Below the pieces are notes generated by a model. The model ran no database searches and was not told where the DNA came from. It saw only the letters and a list, made by a program, of their open reading frames with translations. From Siphonodentalium dalli (lineage: Eukaryota; Mollusca; Scaphopoda; Gadilida; Siphonodentaliidae), in contig CP136069.1 in NCBI GenBank assembly GCA_032622095.1, positions 170,494,394-170,558,393 on the forward strand: a stretch of DNA of 64,000 bases, in the 5' to 3' direction. Shown here in pieces: positions 24,612-36,423 of the stretch; position 1 is the first letter of the stretch; each line of letters begins with the position of its first letter. The translations under genes and the position numbers were made by a program.

Positions 24612-25099
24612 TTAAAGGTACTCAACCCGTAAAGAGGGTCCCCATCTCAACAGATTCCAACAACAACAATCCGATCAGAGGGTCCTATATTACTATTTCT
24701 TTGGCTTTGGGGGTAAAACATATTTGATTCGAGTCGAGGAACCCATCAAACAAAGCTCAGAGTTATTAGATATTGATTTTTGAAAATTCTTATGTTCTCG
24801 AGATGAGTACCAATAACTGCCGTCAATTTGGTAACATGCTCGAGATTTTACGCCAAAATTATATTCAAACAGACAAGGATGGATAACTCTATGATCAAGT
24901 GGGTAATAACAACGAATTTTTTACTGTCTTCTGGGCCAGAAACAATTCCCGATAATGAAAAATAATAAATTTCTAAAATCGATATCTAACAAATCTGAGC
25001 TTTGATGGGTGACTTCCTCGACTCGAATCAAATATTTTTGACCCCCGAAGCCATTGAAATAGTAATTGAGAGGAGTTTTATCGGGTTGAGTACCTTTAA
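24612..25099. mobile_element. TTAA-flanked element with long inverted repeats
   Basis: TTAAAGGTACTCAACCCG at 24612 and the inverted CGGGTTGAGTACCTTTAA at 25082-25099. The arms extend inward for roughly 170 bases with mismatches; for example gattcgagtcgaggaa pairs with ttcctcgactcgaatc, and caaagctcag pairs with ctgagctttg. The middle (about 24790-24930) is unpaired. No coding capacity. The first ten bases equal those of the elements at 3448 and, nearly, 18947, although the interior is unrelated. Confidence 0.85.
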
Positions 25100-25963
25100 T
25101 CTTTTCAGACATTATGTTGTTTTGTGGTGATTTATCTTCCCACGAACGATCAACTCGTGGCTTCTAAAAATCTAAAATATACAATGAAACATTGATTTGA
25201 TTGATTTTATTTATTTTCTCGCAGACAGTTATTATTTCAGAGAGAAGACAGTATAGACCCTAGTTGGATTCACAAGTTTGATAATTCAGTCCATTTTTTT
25301 TACAAATATTTGCTGTCAAACTCTCAAATGACCGCCTCAAATGATATCTCTCATCGTCTGAGGAGGGGGTAAACCGGTGTTGTAATAGGAATATAGCAAA
25401 CACTGGTTAAAATGATAAATATATTTCCCTTCAAATTGATAGATTGAATTTGAAATTCTCGAATGGGGCGCCTTTTTACCAAGTGGGCAATGTAACGATA
25501 TGCACTACTGTAAACACTTTTGTTCTGCATATTGACTTTAACTAACAGCCGTAATCCAAAAATCAAATGGTATTTGTCTTCTGAATAAAGGTAAAGCTTT
25601 CCTGATTACAATACAACTAAAGTTGTATGTAACATTAATGTTTTCTGGATTTAAAATTTCGAATATGTGAGCTTTATTCTAGGTTTGACAACATCGGTTT
25701 AGTGCTAAAGGAATTTTGTAGTTGTATCCTAACATTGAACGTAATAATGCTTACTCGACTATGTTTCACCCCGGTCCAGTTCCGTGATCATTGTCGTGTA
25801 TTTTATCTAATACCAATTACGTTTATGCATCTGGGGGGGGGGGGGGGGTGTCAGCCAAACGATTCCGATTAACAAATGTCGATGTGGGTGGCTTGTGTGG
25901 ACGTCAGTAGGAACAAATTTGTCCGTGCTTGCAAATGTTTTCGTAGTTGATTTTCCCTAATGA

Positions 25964-26465
25964 TTAAAGGCACGTGAGGCCTTAGTTGTCGAAAATATTC
26001 ATATTTGTTCCAATTACCGTAAACAGAAAAACATTAAAACGCATACAGTTTCGTTCACATATACCATGACCATCGCGTAAACAGCATGTTATCATAAAGA
26101 TTTACTATATTTTACCCAAGCAAGAGCCTGATTGTGTTACAGAAGACAACACAATTCTTCTGGCTAATCACACACAAATGGCAGAAACGCTCTTTATTCG
26201 TTCCATATCAGGAATTCACCCACAAAGAACGCTCTTTATGTTTACCATCATAATATAAACAAACACCAGAAAAGTAACTTTTTATGCTTTTGTTTACATA
26301 ACAATGGTAAAAAATGTGACAATAACATACTGTTTATGCGATATTTATTATTTGTATACGGACAAAGTCTGTCTACATTTTGTTGTTCTTTCTGTTTGTG
26401 GCGGTTTTTGACGGGTGGAAATATTTTCACAGGATACCCACCGCCAAGGCCAACCGTACCTTTAA
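25964..26465. mobile_element. TTAA-flanked DNA element, copy 2 of an inverted pair
   Basis: Starts TTAAAGGCACGTGAGGCC and ends GGCCAACCGTACCTTTAA. It is the reverse complement of 18947-19416, slightly longer. It lies 1.2 kb before exon 2 of the acetyltransferase gene. TTAA is present at both ends. Confidence 0.82.
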
Positions 26466-26859
26466 CATACACTGAGACTGTAATATTGTTCAGCAACCTA
26501 AATAACATCCATTTTACAGGAGGGTGAAGTATATGTTGCAATACTGAGACACATCAATATGTCTTAGATTGAGCCGATGTCTCAATTATATTCCGGAGTG
26601 TTCGGCATCGTTCACCGTAACATCATGGAAAATAACATTAGTTTTGAGGAAATAATGGGGCGGTGGGTCCCCAGTTGGGATGATTAGTTTTAGCCATTTT
26701 GTTTTTGCAGACCCCTCCTCATGTAAGCATAATGATATATGCTTATATGTCCATTTATATAATAGTGCAGCATTATACAGTTACTTAGTTTTTGTTGTTG
26801 AACTTATTATCTGAACATTTCCGATGGGATAACTACTCATCAATGATGCTTTGGTATAG

Positions 26860-27174
26860 ATTGATTGATTGATTGATTGATTGGGGTTTATTGTCGCTTT
26901 AGCCACTAAGGCCATATCACGACATTGCCAGTTTTAGTGGTGGAGGAAATCCGCACACTTGCGACTAATATAACAGTGATTTCAATGGCTGATAAACTCG
27001 TCAACCATGTGCGGCAAACCACCGGCCATCGGCGAGTAACTGGTAACTCCACCAGATAACGATTTCGAGTTACAAAGTCCACGATGGAAACATGTGGATT
27101 TGAACCCTAATCGCCAGCGCTGGAGGGCGAAACGGCTTGGAGTTGTACCCCTAACCGATTGAGCCACCGAGGCC
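26860..27174 (-). mobile_element. tRNA-derived SINE
   Basis: On the - strand the element begins GGGGCCTCGGTGGCTCAATC and carries both internal RNA polymerase III promoter boxes: A box TGGCTCAATCGGTTAG (27166-27151) and B box GGTTCAAATCC (27106-27096). The A-B spacing, about 45 bases, is in the tRNA range. A tRNA-unrelated body follows, ending in the simple-repeat tail (AATC)n at 26882-26860. This is a SINE and not a working tRNA gene, because there is no acceptor-stem pairing after the B box. It sits about 460 bases upstream of exon 2, antisense to the gene. Confidence 0.85.
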
Positions 27175-27635
27175 CCTTTTACATAGAAATAGAACTAGTT
27201 AAGCACACAATTGTTAACAATAGGGAGCCTCGCAATATTTACATTGGCATTGTAAACCAGTGCATCCTCTGCACTCGCACGGGATCGTTAGTGATGCATC
27301 AGCACAGCTCTCGCCACGAAATGGTTAATGGTGCTATTAGGCGGACATCGAAATGGACAGCCCATATGTTCCCACATGTACATGTTTTCGGTACGATAGC
27401 ACAAGTTGCATGTCATTTGTGGGATTTTATGGGCAATATAACCCATTGGGTGATATTGTGTGTGAGATGACGAATTATCGAATATATGAGGGATATGCAT
27501 GCAAGCATGGCAGTTGGCGTGTTATTGACAAAAATCGGAATTGTGAACTGTGTCTCTTGTACAATATATATGGGTATATTCTGTATTTTTCCCCGGGACA
27601 TGTGTCATATTCTACCAATTTCATAAAAAATTCAG

Positions 27636-28363
27636 GTTCCATCATGGGGATTCCGTTCGGTGACGATCAATCTACAGTGACCAACCTGGTTGTTCGACAA
27701 GACATGAGGAAGAAAGGGCTGGGAGCGGAACTCATGCGCACAGTAAAACTCGTCAGAGGAGAGAGGAACGTTTCCGTTTTGTCTGTTCTTGATATGATTC
27801 CAAATTATGAGCAGTACGGCCTCCATTCAACGGGAGTCAAGCAGACAATTTACAATGGTGTTCGCGCGTCCAACTTCATCCTAATTGCGAACAACGATAG
27901 CGCAAAGAGCGCGAAAATAACAGTACGAAACAAGGATGAGCCTGGCGTTAAGAAGGCTGTTATGGAATATGATAGAACAGTGTTTCCGATTGGTCGAGAT
28001 TCGTTCGTGGAGACATTCATGTTTGGTCACCCTGCTGCGCATATAAAAGCCGCGTTAATTGGTGATCGCATTGTTGGCTATGGATACCTCCGTGAAAATT
28101 TCCCGTATTACATGCCTGTTTTATACGGGAATTCTGACGAAGTTGCGAACCTTCTGCTCTCGGAACTGATGCAATTAATTCCAGAAGAAGGAAAGATATC
28201 CGTTTCGGCTAGGAATGACAATACCCAGGCAATGGAACTTTTACGACAGATCGTTGATATAGAGTGTGAGATACCATGTGTCGAGATGGTCATGCTTCTT
28301 CCTTTAAATCTTGGTTGGGATAAAACTTACTTCAGGCACTACTGTGACTGCTCGTTGATATAA
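27636..28363 (+). CDS. GNAT N-acetyltransferase with YitH-like second domain, exon 2 (C-terminal)
   Basis: Acceptor is aaattcag|gt at 27634-27635, phase 1; the stop is TAA at 28361-28363. With exon 1 (184 + 728 nt) the protein is 303 residues. Residues about 63-95 hold the acetyl-CoA loop: TNLVVRQDMRKKGLGAELM, with the R-x-x-G-x-G signature at residues 86-91 (RKKGLG). NYEQYGLHSTGV (about 115-126) is the usual Y-x-x-x-G-F/L end of the GNAT fold. From about 160 to 290 the sequence (EYDRTVFPIGRDSFV, DRIVGYGYLRENF, SVSARNDNTQAMELLRQI) matches the second GNAT-like domain of YitH/Acetyltransf_18 proteins. Such proteins transfer acetyl groups from acetyl-CoA to small amines or peptides; the substrate here is unknown. 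No signal peptide or membrane segment is present, so it is probably cytosolic. An ATTAAA hexamer at 28409-28414 may be the poly(A) signal. Confidence 0.9.
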
Positions 28364-28925
28364 ATATATCCGGGTTAAAATAGTGCAGACATCCGAATCG
28401 ATAATGACATTAAAGTCTCGAGCGCATGTCATCATATCACAAAACGTCCATCTTTATATTACAAGTGTGCACAAGAAAGTTCATTATATGAATTACAGTT
28501 TTGTTTTGGAATGTGTATATCCACGTACATGTATATATACACAGATGATAGGAACCAAGAACCTGTCCCAATCCAATCGTGGAGGAGAGCCTCCCAGGTC
28601 CATGAAGCAGCACCAAGTTGACGGCTGTGTGGACTCGGATATCAAACCGGATGACGATACAGTTACTCCCAATTACTACTTTGCAACCCTGATCATAACA
28701 AGCGTCGCATGTTATAATACATGTAAATTGTAAAACCAATACTGACAGCTTACTTGGAATATATGATGTAATCATTACCCTATGTTAGGTGACTCTTCCC
28801 AAATTTGTTAAAGTGTGTATTAAATGGATTATGTTGACATTTTATGTTTGATATTATTCAGCTGCGCCCATATTAGCCCAAAACGTGGACTGAAAGTAGG
28901 ACATTAATCGATCTAAGACAAAAAA
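28364..28925 (+). other. Probable 3' UTR and downstream region of the acetyltransferase gene
   Basis: No further exon is needed, since the protein ends with a normal stop. A 116-codon frame here has no recognisable domain. ATTAAA at 28409 is a candidate poly(A) signal. Confidence 0.4.
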
Positions 28926-29498
28926 TTATTTCATAAAACCACACGTCTCCATGATAGAAGACAACCGCAATTTAAATGTGGTGAGCAGACGGACGGGCAG
29001 TAAATGGAAAAAGTATTGCAAGGACGAAAAATAGCCAGTCATCAAAACCGGACAGAAGAAAACAACTGAAAACCATGGAAACGCCTCAAAATTAACGCAT
29101 ATTATGAATCGATTAATGTAACGAGATGGCTGGCCACAACCAACCCAACGAGAAATCCAATGCCTTAAGGGAGATGATATTAATAATCCTTTCGATGATG
29201 ACAGGGGCTTGTTACAAGTGTTACATGTAACGACAACAAATTTGACAAAATTTCCTTCGACAATTTCATTCCAAAATACAAATGAAAAATACTTGAAATA
29301 GATATCATTCGTGTACCGAGGCATTGCGAAAATCCACACAATCATCCATAAGTAATGTGTCCAGAACGATCGCAGAGCCTCAAAATTGAGAACGCATCTA
29401 CATGCACCGCATTTGGTCGATAATTGGAATGTTTGCTTGGCTGACACAAATTCAAAACATGGTACAGCTTCATATTTTGACAGTCGACATATGGACAT
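28926..29498 (-). CDS. Hypothetical 190-codon open frame, unrecognised
   Basis: An uninterrupted frame from ATG (29498) to stop (28926) on the - strand, the longest in the window that is not explained by a repeat or a known family. It is rich in Phe, Trp, Cys and Ile and contains several hydrophobic patches (FWTHYLWMIVWIFAM, FVKFVVVTC, WFSVVFFCPVLM), as a membrane protein might. No family motif is visible. It lies tail-to-tail with the acetyltransferase gene. Equally it may be a chance frame in repeat-derived DNA, as a similar composition is expected antisense to AT-rich sequence. No function is proposed. Confidence 0.22.
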   Translation of the reverse strand: MSICRLSKYEAVPCFEFVSAKQTFQLSTKCGACRCVLNFEALRSFWTHYLWMIVWIFAMPRYTNDIYFKYFSFVFWNEIVEGNFVKFVVVTCNTCNKPLSSSKGLLISSPLRHWISRWVGCGQPSRYINRFIICVNFEAFPWFSVVFFCPVLMTGYFSSLQYFFHLLPVRLLTTFKLRLSSIMETCGFMK

Positions 29499-30045
29499 AC
29501 TCCTATTAGTAGGTTCGCAGGTCCGATCTATTTATTTTCTGGTATAGAACATGTACATATAGTGGTTTTATGGTGTCAAATCGTACAGAAAATCTTTGAA
29601 AGCACTTGCAGTCACAGTGTTCCTGGCCACACACAACCACATTTCCATATTTAAAACTATTATTTTAAGGGGTAATTTTTTAAGACCCACTACAATTAGA
29701 AAATAAATAAGAACAAGGTGAAATAGATTTACGGGGACATGTCTCTATTCTGAAGGTTCGTTATTCCAAACGTACTACAAAAAAGTATTGCGATCGAGGG
29801 TTCTTTCTTCCAAAGAATTTTTTAAGGATATTCCATCGAAATAACATTACAAAATAATTAAAAAACAATTCCCATAATATGTTTAATGTCATTACAAATG
29901 ACTTTATTTCTCAATACATCAGCCCGCACAGGAGACATGCACGTCCATACTAATATGGCATGTTTGTAAAGTAGACCGTCGATGAGAAAAGGTCCTCGTT
30001 TATGATAGTTTCAAATAAAAAAAAAAAATAGAGTACATGTAAGCA
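29499..30045. other. Stretch without a recognisable gene
   Basis: Short phrases such as 'attctgaaggttcgttattcc' near 29750-29830 recall the degenerate phrases at 2830-2925, but no element could be defined. Confidence 0.35.
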
Positions 30046-30520
30046 ATCATCTCATTAAAGTGTTGGGTATATATATATACGGGGGGGGGGGGGCGTCTCA
30101 TGAATACTGCAGGGAAAATACACGGCTGGAATGTGCGAGTGACAGAGATTAACAAGTTGGGAATATAAAACAGCTTCATTAATAGAAGAACGACAACTCA
30201 ACACTGACCGAATGGCAGGAGTGTTCCATGGGTTATCCCTCGTGTCACGAAAATACTGTTCGGTGATAGGTACAGTAAATATAGTTTTAGGCATATGGGA
30301 GGTTTCGGAAATCACAGATAGAGTTACGAATGCGTTAAGGGTACTGCGTCATATACATGTATTTAGGGTACTGCGTCTTCAAATTATGTATATGTTCCAA
30401 CTGTAGATGTGATGTCACAACTGATATGGTATGAATTATTTCGGTTTGCATAACAAACGTCACTAAATCTTACAGACACTCAGTACATTATTGCTGTAGT
30501 ATCACAACCATTAGTTATCC
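30046..30520 (+). repeat. Dispersed repeat, copy 2 (two minisatellite units plus tail)
   Basis: Matches 4730-5160. It starts with about two units of the 37-bp type (catctcattaaagtgttggg; cgtctcatgaatactgcagg), including a 13-G run at 30081-30093 in place of part of a unit, then the shared tail to cacaaccattagttatcc. The phrase gggtactgcgtc is duplicated near 30335-30380 inside the tail. Confidence 0.8.
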
Positions 30521-32957
30521 TACACCACATCTCACGGGGTGCACCACACGACAAACAGGGTGCCACATTAGGTAACGCCCACATCGAGTTAACGCTCACA
30601 TAATTTGTATTCGCCTGTCAAGATCCAGTCCGTTTGAATGCAATGGGGCGGTATGCCTATTCTACCCTGGGCACACACCGCGAACTACGGTTATGCTTTC
30701 GGTTTCAATAAATACGCGAGATACGATGTTGTGTTGTGGCGGTATTGGTTTAGGTGCGCTAGATATTGCACTCAAGGTCGAATTTTGGAACCTTCACAAA
30801 GATTATGTTCAAGTTTAAATACTAGTATAGTTGGCGTTTGACTGTCTTTTTTTAGTCGACATAAGTATATGGGGATAACGAGTCATTGTGAAGGAGAAGA
30901 CGATATTGTGGTTCACCTTGGCAAATTGAAATTACTACTTTGAACAAGATTATTCTCCATTTCTATTTGATCACCATACCGGAGTGTTTCACATCACTTT
31001 AAATCTTCTTGTCTTTTGACCCAAAAATGACGATTTGCCAATCGCGGTATTGGAGGATTATGGATACGTTATTGTATGGGTATAGTCACATTCAAAAATA
31101 TATACAACAAAATCGACATACAAGCCATAAATAAGACCCCATTTCAAAGAGCTGCTGAAAATGTTCCCCAAAGCGCCTTTTACATCAAAAACAGCTTATT
31201 ACCTATTTGTTCTAGGTTCACTTCAAAATCGAGTCTAAACGACTATAATATGTACTCCTTTTCGGAGTGAGTGTCCAGTTAGTCGGTTTCAGGTTTATTG
31301 AGGTGACACGATGCCATGTCAACGCTCTAGTGACCAAATTCCTACATACATACCAAACTTAGACAATACCTCAGTTGAAATGAAAAAATGCAATGTAGAA
31401 TATCATCTGGGTTAGCGGACATAGAACAATTATATGTCATATGTTCTGTGAATTCCAAGATGTCCTGTTAAGATTCAGACCTGTTATATTATCTTGTTTG
31501 TTCTAAGCGATAATTATCCTAATATTTCTACCACATAGAACAAGGTGGCCATTCTAACGAATTTCAGTTCAGTGATGTCATTTAAGCTATTCATGGTGTA
31601 ATTAAGTTCCAGTATATCCTAAGTGCCAAAATATGCACACTACCTGCAGTATTCTTCACAAATACAGGATTACATTTAATTTATGAATTGTGATGCTTAT
31701 TTATTCTATTAAAGGAATTAGTTTTCAATCGGAAAGTGTTAGAAGTATATCCATAGTCTTAATAGTTGACCCGCATCGGAGATTCAAACTTTAAAAACCG
31801 ATTATCTCAAAAAAACTTTTAAAATGGACTTAGGACAACCTGGAAATCAGGTCGCGACCGGTAAAGTTCGTCATGGTCCGATAAATTTTGGTGGAGTTAT
31901 GCCACTTTCTCGGCAGAATTCTTAATTCTAGTTGTTCCGATGAGAAGTCGTGTAAACTACATCATCTCTTGATATGTGTGTGTAGTTCACCCCAGAGAAC
32001 ACGCGTGTCGTCGTCAAGTTGGAAGACATTTTTTTGCCAGAATTTGACTGTGTCCTTAAATAAATGCCAACGCCCCAAAAAAACACATCTTTCCGGGGGG
32101 ACGTGGGGTCAGCGACCTTTTAATCTAATAATAGGTGCTACAAATTCCTTTCCCATGGAACAACACCTTAAATTAACATAAAGCCGCACATCGTTATATA
32201 TACATGTACATACATATTGCAGTTTTAAAAGAATGAAATGAGGTGAAATTGGCTCACAACGATAATTGTTAGAACTGGTGAAATTGTTTGATTTGATTTG
32301 ATTGTTCATTGGTTATATAATGCAATAAGTATGTTTATAACAATTACACTACACAAAGAGTATAACATTATATCACTGCAGGGGATGTCATAGTCAGTCT
32401 CGAGGACTGTCTTCCTGACATCCCCTGGCGCAGATTTGGTGATCAAGGCCTGATAATATAACCAACGTATAAACAAAAACATGTGAGTGATTTAAAGTGG
32501 TGTCTCTGGTCCAATTGTTTTTTTTTTCGGCGCAATAGTTTTCCGCATCCGGAACCGGACCCGTTCCATAGTGTAGGGCAATAACATGAGAACTATTGAA
32601 AGAAAACAAATTAAAACACGGAGCACTCTTAATTTCAACAATGCTCTGTTGTGGTCTAATTTGTGAAGCTGAACATTTAAATTCATCCTTGTAGACATGC
32701 TTTGTTTTCAACATGAATTTCGAAACATATTTCATGACAGAGGAAAAAACACTCCATTTCGGGACTCCGACTCCACTCACCCGGACCGTGTATCCTGGAA
32801 AATGATCTCGCCAGGCACTCATATATCTGGTTTAATGATTTGCATGGAAGTGAGACAAAGACCCGAATAACTCTCTCAGTGGCATTCAAATTTCGTACAG
32901 CAATATTTCACAAATTTATCGACCTAAATGTACATGTATTTGTTTTTATATATCACA
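30521..32957. other. Stretch without a supported gene
   Basis: Several frames of 60-140 codons occur (for example - strand 32822-32394), but none shows a recognisable domain. No repeat partner elsewhere in the window was noticed. Confidence 0.4.
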
Positions 32958-33582
32958 GGACGCGGGACGCAATGTTACACACGATAGCACTAGTATGTAT
33001 AATTTTGGTCCCCAAACCGCCAGGGGGGGTTTAGCAGAAATTCCGTGACAAAATTCCGTATAAAATAGCGTGACCTCTGGTGACGCACAATGGACTGCCC
33101 AAATACCACGCAATCGGTCAAACCTCGTGACAGAACAACGCGCATATGTATTCGCCCAATCAGAGTTCGTGGCTCGGAAGAAAACAGCAAACTCATGCCA
33201 ATAAGTGGGTTAAGTTGTGTTAACCGCGCGCCCGAGGCATCTTATTACGGACGCAATTCTGAATGAAACAACGTTATGATGATATTAAACAAGCGGAATC
33301 AGTCATTGACCACTCATTTGTTTTTCTGTGCGTTCGTCATAATTTGATGCATCGCCCGTCAGACTGTATATAATATACCATATAAGTATAAGTTGAATGG
33401 TGATATCTAATGTAAATAGTAAACTTATGGGATCAATGATGGGACAAACGACGAACATATATGTGAGTAAATAATATAGGTAACGTTCTATAAGTAGTCG
33501 ATAGTCGTTGTCGAAATTTCAATTTTAACTGAATTGCCCAACTTGTCGGAACCATCTACATGTATGTCTTGTATGACACATG

Positions 33583-36423
33583 CAGTCAGATGCTCGTAGC
33601 CCGTTTATATATAAACATGGGTATATGCGAAAAATACACAACGAACACACACTCCACAGTTTGGATCGATAAGTCTTGCCCTGTGTATTTTGATGTTGAA
33701 ATTTGTGACAATCGGTCTTCCGTATCATTTCTACAACACAATTATCGTCTTAATTGCAGCACGACTTTATCGTGTGATCGTCACGGAAGCGTTTTCTTTC
33801 AGAATATGGTTAATACATTGCCGCCGGTGAAGTGTATTCTCGGATAAGAAACAATTAGGCCTATGCTGAGGGCAGAAACTAAAGTTGAGTGTGGGATATT
33901 TGGCACTCGATACTTGGTTAGAGGGTTTTCATTGGGGTGGTCTCCACCTTGGAATTTCCAAATGCACCCCACCCCATTGAACCACACCAAACTCATAAGT
34001 TTGCGTAAATCAATTTGCACCCCCTTTTGATTTTTCCAAAATGTTCCCTCACAGACTACCAGATGGTAGACTATTCCAAATGAACCAGTAATATTGTGGC
34101 CACTTGTCGTGCGGCGGGGGGGGGGGGTATGCAAAAGATGGTTCGGCCCAGTATGAGATTAAAACATCTTAACATCTAGTCGTATAACACCACACAAATT
34201 TACACCCCGATCTATTTGTTCTTAAATTAATTAGCGAGTAACTACTGACAAGGACACAGAGCACACACACGGGTCGGCCGATGGTTAGGCCCGATGTGAG
34301 AAAATTTTTGAAATATGAACATGAACATTTGACAATCCTATAGCATAGGCCGGCCTCAAGTTTTCCAATTCTGGGAAATTATTAACCTGACACTCACCCA
34401 TAGGTTTCAAAATTGCCATCTGATGGACATTTGAGTCCATAATTTTGCAAATGAAAGGGAAATATGCAAATGTTGGTATAAAAACAAAAAATTCGTCACT
34501 AAGAAAGTGTTGGAAAATCAAACTACGAGAACAATTTCAACCTAATTTTGGTGTGAATTTTCCAATTAATTTTGCTCGGGGTATTAATTATGACTACAAT
34601 TGGGGGGTAAAACCCTTGCATAACCACCCCTGTCGACAAGTCCCTACTTGACACCCCATGCTAAATAATCGATACTAAGTTATGTTGGGTGGCACCGGGG
34701 GGGGGGGGGGTCAGGGGCTACATCCCAGCCCTGTCGGGGAGTCATAGCCATCCCCCGTCGGTGAGTTATGTAATGGTCAACCCGGCAGCTAAAGCCCGCC
34801 CCCCCCTGTCGGGGATATCCTGGTGCCACCCCGTTTGAAATCATATAAAACTTTTAAAGAAGACCACATATTGAGCAGAAATCAGGGGGAAACGAGCTCT
34901 CGTAACCACCAAAGTGCACTAAAGACATCCCAAGAAATCCAAATTAGATGCAACCGCATATTGTATATATATGGTATCGTTCTGTTTGCCTCTCTATATC
35001 CAGAGACGTGGCTATATGGTTTCCGTTAGGGGTGTCCACCATGGGAAATTCCAACTGCACCCCCTTGAATCAGAATCACCCCAAACACAAATTCCATTTG
35101 CACCATCCCCCTTGTACATCAGTGCTCACGCCTAATATCCTATATATATTTTAAAAAAACATGGTTCTATATTCCAGGTTTGAAAATTCAGATAGTTTAA
35201 CCTGAACAATTGCATAAATCATAACATATAATGGTGTAACTCCAGACAAATTCCCACGGATACGGGCAAGAGGCGGGGACACACCGGGTTGACCATGGTT
35301 CTTCGGCCCGGTGTGAGAACATTTTTAAAACTATAAAAGAAAATATAAAATCCTAGCATGCATCTAGACTGGCCTCAACTGAACCTTTCCTGGTGATGGA
35401 ATTTTCAAACCTCATATTCCCCCTCAGGTTGGAAAACTCTCCAACTGATGACTATTTCAGTCCACAAGTTTGACCAAATGAAGTAAAATATTGTTTTGTT
35501 AAACTAATTAGCAGTTTTGTATTGGCCACGGGGGAAGGTACAATGACAACGATAGTCGGCCCGGTGTGCAATTTTTATTTAATCTGAACAAGAAAATCTC
35601 AAAATCATAGCATCTAGACTAGCCTCAAACCTTCCTAGAGTTGGACATTTCAAACCCGACACCCCCACTTAGGTTGGAAATTTTCAACTGATGACAATTC
35701 CAATGACAATGTTGACCAAATGCATGACAATATTATTTTCTTAAATTAACTAGCAGTTTTTTGACTGGCCACGGTGGAGGGATCAGGACACAAATTGTCC
35801 AAGTGTTGGAAATATCCAACCTGTCACCCTCCTAAGGTTGGAAATTTCCGACTGATGACCATTTCAGTCCAAAATATTTACCAAAAATAGGAAAATATGC
35901 AAATAAATTGTTTGAAAATCAAACTACAAGAACATTTTCAACTTAATGTTGGTGTGAAATTTCCAACTAATGTTTTGGCAGGTATGAAATTTCCAACTGT
36001 TGAACATTTTGACCAAAGTTGGGGGGGGGGGGTGTGAGACACCCCAACCCCCGTCGGCACGTCTCTGTCTATATCATATAAATACTTTTTCTAAAAACCC
36101 TTAAACCAACTCGACGTGCGATTTCCCATGCGCTCCTGTTGCGCAAATTCTAGTATAAAAAGTGCGTCTATTTCAGACAAAGTTCAAACAGTAAATGTGA
36201 CCAGACAAGACATAGAAACCGCTAATCTCATATTACCAATCTGACAACACCAGTCGAACATGATTACCTTTCAAAGCAATAACACCGGGCACCATGTTAC
36301 GGACAACCACAGGCACGCACACCATGGATAAATACACGGTAAAAAGAACGGCGTTTTTTTTTGTACGGTTATATCTGGCATATACCCATGGTTATATATA
36401 AACGGGCTACGAGCATCTGACTG
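33583..36423. mobile_element. 2.84-kb element with ~46-bp terminal inverted repeats (Tc1/mariner-type ends)
   Basis: The left end is CAGTCAGATGCTCGTAGCCC and the right end is its inverted copy. The arms continue through GTTTATATATAA and ATGGGTATATGC, with one mismatch over about 46 bases. Copy B of the duplication (61036-61037) is uninterrupted at this point and reads gacaaTAagcg, while copy A reads gacacaTG-element-TAagcg. This is a TA target duplication with one mutated copy. CAGT ends and a TA target suggest the Tc1/mariner superfamily (inference). No transposase frame was found. The interior holds degenerate ~200-300-bp repeats and G runs (34116-34127, 34697-34710, 36021-36032). Confidence 0.82.
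34280..36020. repeat. Degenerate internal repeats with 'ggaaatttccaac' phrases
   Basis: At least four diverged units (about 34300-34600, 35330-35520, 35570-35770, 35790-36010) share ccggcctcaa(g/c), 'ttggaaatttccaactgatga' -like phrases, 'catttcagtcca' and 'ttgaccaaat'. Similar phrases occur at 52560-52790 and 55380-55620, so this sequence is dispersed. Confidence 0.6.

Noticed and set aside
26982-27174. A tRNA gene at the A/B box region
   Set aside because: The acceptor stem does not close after the B box, and a tRNA-unrelated body with an (AATC)n tail follows; it is a SINE.
27353-27635. Upstream extension of exon 2 to an ATG at 27353
   Set aside because: These residues do not resemble the GNAT domain, whereas splicing from 17526 restores it exactly.
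32394-32889. Overlapping - strand frames as an exon ending at a gtgagt donor near 32790
   Set aside because: No domain, no matching acceptor or neighbour exon was found.
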